Of a DNA stretch of 64,000 nt, positions 59,377 to 64,000 are shown one piece after another; position 1 is the first letter of the stretch, and the number at the start of each line of letters is the position of its first letter. Origin of the DNA: an uncultured Myxococcales bacterium (GTDB lineage Bacteria > Myxococcota_A > UBA9042 > DTJE01). The notes below the pieces were generated by a model that worked only from the letters and a program-made list of their open reading frames with translations, did not search any database and had not been told where the DNA came from. The translations under genes and the position numbers were made by a program. The stretch spans positions 124,001 to 188,000 of the forward strand of contig CAIOFV010000061.1 of the NCBI GenBank assembly GCA_903857665.1, read 5' to 3'.

Positions 59377-59505
59377 GAAGGACGCCGACGTGCTGCGGCG
59401 CCCTTTGATGGGCACTCTGGAAGGACTCCGACGTGCGTCGATGGCCTTCGATCGACGCGATCGAAGGACACTCACGTACGTGGACATCCTTCGATCCGGC
59501 CCCGA
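59377..59505. repeat. Three 43-bp degenerate direct repeats
   Basis: Copies begin at 59377, 59420 and 59463, each with GAAGGAC and a downstream ACGT; copies 2 and 3 share CCTTCGATC. Between copies 2 and 3 lies a perfect inverted repeat CCTTCGATCG-ACG-CGATCGAAGG (59445-59467), and copy 3 contains CACGTACGTG. Confidence 0.65.
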
Positions 59506-59700
59506 AGGCGCTGCCGGCGTCCATAGACGGAATGTGATCCCCCGATCAAACCCCGTCACTGGACGCAGGAACCATTCTTCACTGCCGATCAAACATTCCC
59601 CAGGAACGCGGATCCTTTTTCGACAACCTCGAAGAACGACGGATCGGTCTGGATCGGGTCTCCTTGCAGGTGATCGAGGGTCCCCGATCGTTTGCAACCC

Positions 59701-59770
59701 TTCGGTTCAACGCACTTCAATAGGTCCGATCTGCGTCGCGATAACTTTTTTTACCCCCCGTTGAACCGAA
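59701..59770. repeat. 12-bp perfect inverted repeat around a T-rich segment
   Basis: TTCGGTTCAACG (59701-59712) and CGTTGAACCGAA (59759-59770) are exact reverse complements, 46 bp apart, about 80 bp upstream of the gene at 59848. Confidence 0.75.
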
Positions 59771-59847
59771 ATCGTTCGGGCTCCGTCTGTACCCCCCATG
59801 AACACCGCGGGCGCGGCGTTCGAGGCTCCTTGATTCGGAGGTTCATC

Positions 59848-60546
59848 ATGGCAACTCGCATCACGGGTTCGACGAAACTGATCGACGTGCTGGTGGCGCT
59901 GGGACGGCGCAGCGCCGAGAAGCTGGGGGGGAAGGCCGAACTGGCCGACCTGGCGCCGGGGGTGGTCCAGGCGACCGAACGCCTGGTGGCCGCGAGGGAG
60001 GCGCGGAAGGCCGCCGCGGATGCCCGCTGGCTGAAGCGGGGCGCGATGGAGGAAGCGGACCAGGCCGTGACCGATGCCATCCGCGTCGCGCAGCACCAGG
60101 CGCTGGTGGGCTGCAAGGGCATCAAGGGGGACGCGGCCTACCGCGCGCTGTTCCCCGATGACCTGAAGGGGTTGGTGACCGGCACCATCGCCCAGCGCGA
60201 AGTGGCGCTGGGGGCCCTGGCCAGGAAGATGGAGGCGGACCCGAACAACGCCCCGATGGCCAAGGCGCTGGCGGACGCCCTGGTGGCCAGGAAGGCGGCC
60301 ATCGAGGCCTGCACGCAGGCCGCCGGCAACGAGCGCACGGCGGTCGAGGCCCTGGCCACCGAGGCCCGCACCTTCCGGAAGGTGTACTGCATGGCCCGGC
60401 ACCAGGCGATCGTCCGCCTGGACGACACCGCCGCCGCGCGGCCGTTCTTCCCGAACGTGGCCCCGAAGGACCACGCGGTGGCGGAACCGGAACCGCCGGG
60501 GGTGGGGAAGCCGCAGGCGGTGCCGCAGGACCAGCACGCCGCGTAG
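59848..60546 (+). CDS. Helical protein of unknown function with internal repeat
   Basis: I do not recognise this 232-residue protein. It is Ala-rich, helical, without signal peptide. Two similar segments are seen: IRVAQHQALVGCKGIKGDAAYRALFP (about 75-100) and VYCMARHQAIVRLDDTAAARPFFP (about 182-205), suggesting an internal duplication with one Cys each. The C terminus (about 210-232) is Pro-rich and disordered. CGGAGG precedes ATG by 7-8 nt. It is followed by a strong hairpin, so it is probably a monocistronic unit. Confidence 0.65.
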   Translation: MATRITGSTKLIDVLVALGRRSAEKLGGKAELADLAPGVVQATERLVAAREARKAAADARWLKRGAMEEADQAVTDAIRVAQHQALVGCKGIKGDAAYRALFPDDLKGLVTGTIAQREVALGALARKMEADPNNAPMAKALADALVARKAAIEACTQAAGNERTAVEALATEARTFRKVYCMARHQAIVRLDDTAAARPFFPNVAPKDHAVAEPEPPGVGKPQAVPQDQHAA

Positions 60547-60551
60547 GGCAA

Positions 60552-60594
60552 GCCCCGGATCGTCGCGGCGGGAAGGGCCGCGACGGTTCGGGGC
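60552..60594 (+). terminator. Long GC-rich hairpin after the 59848 gene
   Basis: Arms GCCCCG-gat-CGTCGCGGC and GCCGCGACG-gtt-CGGGGC pair over 15 bp with one 3x3 internal loop and a 7-nt apical loop. There is no T-run, so it may be a factor-dependent terminator or an mRNA 3'-end stabiliser. Confidence 0.5.
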
Positions 60595-60723
60595 GAAATG
60601 ACAACGTTCTATTGACGCCTCAAAGTCGTCTGACTGGGCTTGCCGGCGACAGTGACGCGCCCGATTCCGGCGCTTCACGACAACTCGTGCACCGCGGATC
60701 TATCGGTCCAGGTCGGCGACTGT

Positions 60724-60858
60724 TCCAACTGGCCGTTCCGGAAGGGCGTAGCGTTCACGACCGCCCAGCGGGTCGTGGACCGCCTGGAGCAGGCGGGCAT
60801 CGTGGCGCAGACCACCGGGGCGAAGCGGGACCGGATCTACTGCGCGACCGCCGTGCTT
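60724..60858 (+). pseudogene. Fragment resembling the C-terminal winged helix of a Fic-type protein
   Basis: A 45-residue stretch (FTTAQRVVDRLEQAGIVAQTTG, split into two, then KRDRIYCATAVL) resembles the wHTH found at the end of many Fic-domain proteins. No FIC motif (HxFx(D/E)GNGR) and no start of its own lie nearby, so this is a decayed remnant within a 680-bp region without an intact gene. Confidence 0.4.
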
Positions 60859-61055
60859 CCGGATCGTCTTGCGAGACGCTGTTCCCCGAACCACCGCCGC
60901 AGATCCGCCGTCAACCGGTCGCGCCGGGCCATCAGTTTCGTCACGTCCGGATCGTGAAGCAGCTTCCGGCCCTTCTTGATGAGTGTTCCGAATGCCACCA
61001 GCCGGAGGTAGAGCTTCATCGAGTACGTATCGATCCGCGAAATCCATACCTGCAT
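60837..61055 (-). CDS. Possible small hypothetical protein
   Basis: A 72-residue minus-strand frame from ATG 61055 with a helical, Lys/Arg/Leu-rich composition (LVAFGTLIKKGRKLL, TKLMARRDRLTADLRRWF). Its look is more protein-like than the shadow frames around it, but there is no good ribosome site and it overlaps the Fic-like fragment. It may itself be a remnant. Confidence 0.3.
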   Translation of the reverse strand: MQVWISRIDTYSMKLYLRLVAFGTLIKKGRKLLHDPDVTKLMARRDRLTADLRRWFGEQRLARRSGSTAVAQ

Positions 61056-61229
61056 CGGGCCTGCCGGCCCATGATCCCTGCAGTCCCGGTCAAACCCGTT
61101 CGGGAGTTTCCCCTGCAGCCTTCGTGCCCCTTCCCTGCAACCGGCGGTATCCTCCGTCCAACACGAGCGCGTGACCGGCCCCCCCCGGCAGGGGGAGGAC
61201 CGGTCATCAGAAACGAACAGGAGGGGCAG

Positions 61230-62948
61230 ATGAACCGGACGCGACTGGTGGTGCTGTGCGGGATGATCCTGGCGCTGGGCTGCAGCAGCGGCGACGGGGC
61301 GGCGGGAACCGATGGCCAGAGCGCCACGGTGACGGCCGAGGGGGCAGGGGCGAACTGCCCGGCCGGCGGCGTGAAGGTGCAGGTGGGGACCGGCGCAGCG
61401 ACCTACCTCTGCAACGGGACGGACGGCACCAACGGCACCGCGGGGACCCGGGGAACCGACGGCCAGGACGCCGCCGTGACCTACGAGCCGGAGGGCCAGA
61501 ACTGCCCGAAGGGCGGCCTGAAGATCCAGGTCGGCGACGGCACCGCGGCCTACGTCTGCAACGGGACCAACGGCACCAACGGGACCAACGGGACCAACGG
61601 CCTGGACGGCATCAACGGCACCAACGGCGAAAATGCTGTCACGACCCCGGAGCCGAAGGGCGAAAACTGCGTGGCCGGGGGCGTGAAGATCCAGGTGGGT
61701 GACGCGGACCCGGTCTATGTCTGCAACGCGGTCGCGCCGGCGTGCACCGGCAACCACGCGCCGGTGATCTCGGGCATCAGCGTCGATCCAGAAACCGTGC
61801 AGGTGGGCCAGACCGCGACGGTCACGATCGCGGTCACCGATGTCGATGACGACGTCCTCACGATCTCGATCGCCGGACCCGGCGGGACCTTCACCGGCGG
61901 GACCAGCGGGGTGTTCACGTTCGCGCCCCAGGCCGGGGACGAGCACCTGAACTTCACGGTCACGGTGACCGACGGCTGCCAGCTGGCGCTGGCCAGCTTC
62001 GCCGTCGACACGCTGTGCGAAAGCGGGCTGTGCGGCGGGCTGAAGGACGGAGTGTTCCAGAACCCGGCCGCCTGGGACACCACCGGCGGCGCGGTCGTTT
62101 CGCCCTCGGCGGCCGGGAACGGCAACCCGGGCATCGGGACCGTGCCCGGCGGCGTGGCAGGCGCGGCGCTGTCCCAGACCCTGACGGTGCTGCCGAAGTC
62201 CCTGCGCCTGCGCGGCAGCTTCGACGCCATGTCGGTCTGCAGCCCTCCCAACGCCCCCGATTGCATGATGATGCCGATCGGACCGACCCCGGTGCTCCGG
62301 ACGGGGGACCAGATCGCGTTCTACGGGTACGGCACGACCACCGGCACCTGGACCACCTCCTCGTCCTGCCTGGGCGAGTCCGCGTACGGCACCGACGTGG
62401 TCTACTCGCTGGGCGACGCCGGCGGCTCCCAGACGACCTGGACCACCCAGTTCGACAACGCCCGCATCGACGTCGTCGACGACCACACCTGCCCCGCCAT
62501 CGGGACCGTGCTGAACGGCGACATGAGCGGCAATTTCGGGTGGGCCCCCTGCGGGACCGGAACGGGCCTGATCAACTACGCGAGCGAGGACGGCGTCACG
62601 TACGTGAAGGTGACCAAGGACCCCAGCGCCTGCGAAATCATCTGCATGTCCAACTGGCTGTCGACGCCGCTGACCACGACGATGGCCCACCCGGCGTTCA
62701 AGTTCGACTACCGGACCAGCGGGACCCAGTCGGGCGGGTACAACTTCATCGTGCTGAACAACACCCAGACGGTCGACTACCGGAACTACGATTCCCCGGC
62801 CTGGAAGTCCGTGACGACCTGCGTCGCGGCCGCCACGCGCGGCCGGGCGGAGCAGGTCCGGATCTCGCGCGGCGGCGGGTGCGGTGCCGCGGACTACATC
62901 GACCTGCGGAACGTGCGGCTGGAAGACGACGCGGTCGCCTGCCCGTGA
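61230..62948 (+). CDS. Collagen-like repeat lipoprotein with DUF7151-like modules
   Basis: A 572-residue lipoprotein. AGGAGG lies upstream of ATG; the signal peptide ends at LALGC. Residues 25-165 contain three modules with NCPAGGVKVQVG / NCPKGGLKIQVG / NCVAGGVKIQVG, the pattern of the Cys-Gly-rich DUF7151 modules of myxobacterial surface proteins, separated by collagen-like GTNGTNGTNGTNG runs. Next is an Ig/cadherin-like domain (about 170-260; PVISGISVDPETVQVG). The last 300 residues look beta-rich with Cys pairs and may form a jelly-roll-like domain. It is a probable surface or adhesion protein. Confidence 0.78.
   Translation: MNRTRLVVLCGMILALGCSSGDGAAGTDGQSATVTAEGAGANCPAGGVKVQVGTGAATYLCNGTDGTNGTAGTRGTDGQDAAVTYEPEGQNCPKGGLKIQVGDGTAAYVCNGTNGTNGTNGTNGLDGINGTNGENAVTTPEPKGENCVAGGVKIQVGDADPVYVCNAVAPACTGNHAPVISGISVDPETVQVGQTATVTIAVTDVDDDVLTISIAGPGGTFTGGTSGVFTFAPQAGDEHLNFTVTVTDGCQLALASFAVDTLCESGLCGGLKDGVFQNPAAWDTTGGAVVSPSAAGNGNPGIGTVPGGVAGAALSQTLTVLPKSLRLRGSFDAMSVCSPPNAPDCMMMPIGPTPVLRTGDQIAFYGYGTTTGTWTTSSSCLGESAYGTDVVYSLGDAGGSQTTWTTQFDNARIDVVDDHTCPAIGTVLNGDMSGNFGWAPCGTGTGLINYASEDGVTYVKVTKDPSACEIICMSNWLSTPLTTTMAHPAFKFDYRTSGTQSGGYNFIVLNNTQTVDYRNYDSPAWKSVTTCVAAATRGRAEQVRISRGGGCGAADYIDLRNVRLEDDAVACP
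61564..61630 (+). repeat. Tandem GGNACCAAC repeats (Gly-Thr-Asn codons)
   Basis: Nine-base units encoding Gly-Thr-Asn repeat through this stretch and also occur near 61425, forming the collagen-like runs of the lipoprotein. Confidence 0.75.
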
Positions 62949-63085
62949 TCACGCGGGCGAACCGGCCTCGGTCCTGAACCGACACGCCACAAGAGGATTC
63001 CTTTCCATTCACCTGAACCCGAGTGATTGGTTCAATCCATTGATTGGGCTTGCATTTCTCCAGTCGGTATTCCATTCATGCCCGC

Positions 63086-63472
63086 ATGAAGACGAACGAC
63101 CCCAGAGCGCACCTTCGGGAGCGCCTCATGTCCCTGCTGGCCCGTGGAGGCCCGGCGAGTCCCTCCCGCCTGGCCTTCCTGCTGGACGGCATGCGCGTGA
63201 TGGCGCTGGCGCCCGTCTACGACATGGTCACGATGCACTACCATCCACGGCAAGGCGAACTTCCCCGCGAGGACCACGCCCTGCCGATCCTCGGCCCCGA
63301 GGTCGCGGACGTCGCGCGTTCCGCGCTGGACGCGGCGACGGAGTTCTGGGGCCGACTGGCGGAAGACTCGCGCGCTTCGGAATCCTTTCGGGTGATTGCG
63401 GCCCGGAACCTTCGCAGGACCGTCGCCCTGCTACCGCACGTGGACAGGCTGCCCGTCACCACCGTCCGCTGA
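63086..63472 (+). CDS. Hypothetical protein
   Basis: I do not recognise this 128-residue protein. ATG 63086 is chosen because an upstream frame adds an improbable N terminus; no ribosome site is clear. It has an Arg/Leu-rich N-terminal helix (HLRERLMSLLARGG), a GMRVMALAPVYDMVTMHYH segment and a C-terminal helical part. No signal peptide or membrane helix. The 137 bp upstream are AT-richer than average, with repeated CCATT words, suitable for a promoter. Confidence 0.5.
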   Translation: MKTNDPRAHLRERLMSLLARGGPASPSRLAFLLDGMRVMALAPVYDMVTMHYHPRQGELPREDHALPILGPEVADVARSALDAATEFWGRLAEDSRASESFRVIAARNLRRTVALLPHVDRLPVTTVR

Positions 63473-63557
63473 TCACGCTCATTCCCGGAAGGGCCCGGGA
63501 CAGCGCCGGACGAACGCGGACGGATGCTGGGCCTGATGAAGAACGCGGACCGAGCGT

Positions 63558-64000
63558 TCAACCCTCCGGGCTGAGCAGGTCAGCGAAGTCGACCTTCAGC
63601 CCGCGGGCCAGGGCCTCCAGGGTCGCAAGGTTGGGGGACTGGATGCCCGCCTCGATGCGGGCCAGCGTGACGCGCCCGATCCCGGCAGCCGCGGCCAGGC
63701 CTGCCTGGGTGGCGGCACGCGCGCGGCGCAATTCGCGGATCCGCTGGCCGAGCACCCGCCTGCCCTTGTCGGCAGACGCCCGGGCGCGACGTTCGTAGTC
63801 GGGGTCGCAGAATCCACGCAGGTAGTCCCATGGGAAGGTTTCGGTGGTGGACCGGCCAAAGCGAAGCACGACTTTGTAGGGAGTGGGAATGGCGAGCTCG
63901 GAGGGCGGAAGGCGGTGCCTGCCTTGCACCACGTCGGCCGGAAGGATGCCATGCGCCCCGTCGGCGAAGTGCACCTCGAGCGCCCGGCCCACCAGGCGGG
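63558..64000 (-). CDS. DUF2442-like / XRE helix-turn-helix fusion regulator, 5' end possibly outside window
   Basis: At least 144 residues from GTG 63992, but the frame is open to the window edge and RLVGRALEVHFADG looks like the middle of a DUF2442 strand, so the gene probably starts outside. The N-terminal part (about 1-65) resembles DUF2442 (VHFADGAHGILPADVV). The C-terminal 65 residues are an XRE-type HTH: QAGLAAAAGIGRVTLARIEAG then NLATLEALARGLKV. DUF2442 proteins often partner DUF4160 proteins in toxin-antitoxin-like loci; no partner is visible in the window. Confidence 0.75.
   Translation of the reverse strand, partial: RLVGRALEVHFADGAHGILPADVVQGRHRLPPSELAIPTPYKVVLRFGRSTTETFPWDYLRGFCDPDYERRARASADKGRRVLGQRIRELRRARAATQAGLAAAAGIGRVTLARIEAGIQSPNLATLEALARGLKVDFADLLSPEG

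Larger units (their letters stand above)
59327..59847. other. Repeat-rich intergenic region
   Basis: About 520 bp between divergent genes, visibly lower in G+C after 59520. It contains three 43-bp direct repeats, several palindromes, many GATC sites, a 12-bp inverted repeat pair and a T-run (TAACTTTTTTTA). No conserved protein frame is recognised. Confidence 0.6.

Noticed and set aside
59377-59505. A short CRISPR array.
   Set aside because: Only three degenerate copies, no conserved repeat/spacer alternation and no cas genes.
1-64000. Prophage, insertion sequence or integron.
   Set aside because: No transposase, integrase, phage structural gene or target-site duplication was seen.

Overview
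The window is a high-GC bacterial chromosome segment (about 70% G+C by eye) with no rRNA operon, no transposase, no integrase and no CRISPR array. The gene content suggests a Myxococcota-like bacterium or a close deltaproteobacterial relative; this is an inference. Supporting signs are lipoproteins with long Asp/Pro tethers, Stig1-like and Gly-rich cysteine-rich surface proteins, a LonB/AAA_32-type Lon protease, a hybrid histidine kinase, and yajC-secD-secF. Coding density is very high, with many 4-bp ATGA or GTGA overlaps. Promoters can be read well: several fit TTGACN-17 bp-TANNNT, and a second class has a TANNNT box only 6-7 nt upstream of an ATG, which predicts leaderless mRNAs.

Layout. 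1-737: end of an RluA-type pseudouridine synthase gene. 793-6063: an unassigned four-gene cassette (Ala-rich coiled-coil protein, two BrxC/BrxD-like ATPases, Lhr-like helicase); this is the best candidate for an undescribed DNA-acting or defence system. 6131-20146: Lon and NAD kinase (coupled), a GH4 glycosidase, clpP, yajC-secD-secF, recJ-nagB, an exported protein and tilS. 20188-26870: NhaD-type antiporter, MscS channel, two peptide-type ABC permeases with unusual periplasmic inserts, and a quinone oxidoreductase. 26928-33943: heparinase-like lipoprotein, TGS-uridine kinase-like protein, radical SAM protein, initiator tRNA, DUF4395 protein and a Dus enzyme. 33980-39228: cysteine-rich and tandem-domain surface lipoproteins plus a gene remnant.

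39229-48326 holds a secreted PIG-L deacetylase / small membrane protein / Na+ symporter operon, an MntA-HepT type toxin-antitoxin pair, a DUF2911 protein, and bshC-bshA of bacillithiol synthesis, without a typical bshB in view. 48505-53026 holds a HExxH metallopeptidase-like lipoprotein and a hybrid histidine kinase.

53042-59326 is an accessory stretch entirely on the minus strand, part of it visibly lower in G+C: hicBA, an antitoxin-like orphan, a PIN/ribbon-helix-helix pair, an EcsC protein, a PD-(D/E)xK nuclease fused to a DUF2075 NTPase, an HNH protein and a HIT protein. 59327-64000 contains repeat-rich noncoding DNA, an internally repeated helical protein, decayed fragments, a collagen-like lipoprotein, a small unknown gene and a DUF2442-like/XRE regulator cut by the window edge.

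All calls come from reading the sequence; no database search or structure prediction was run.
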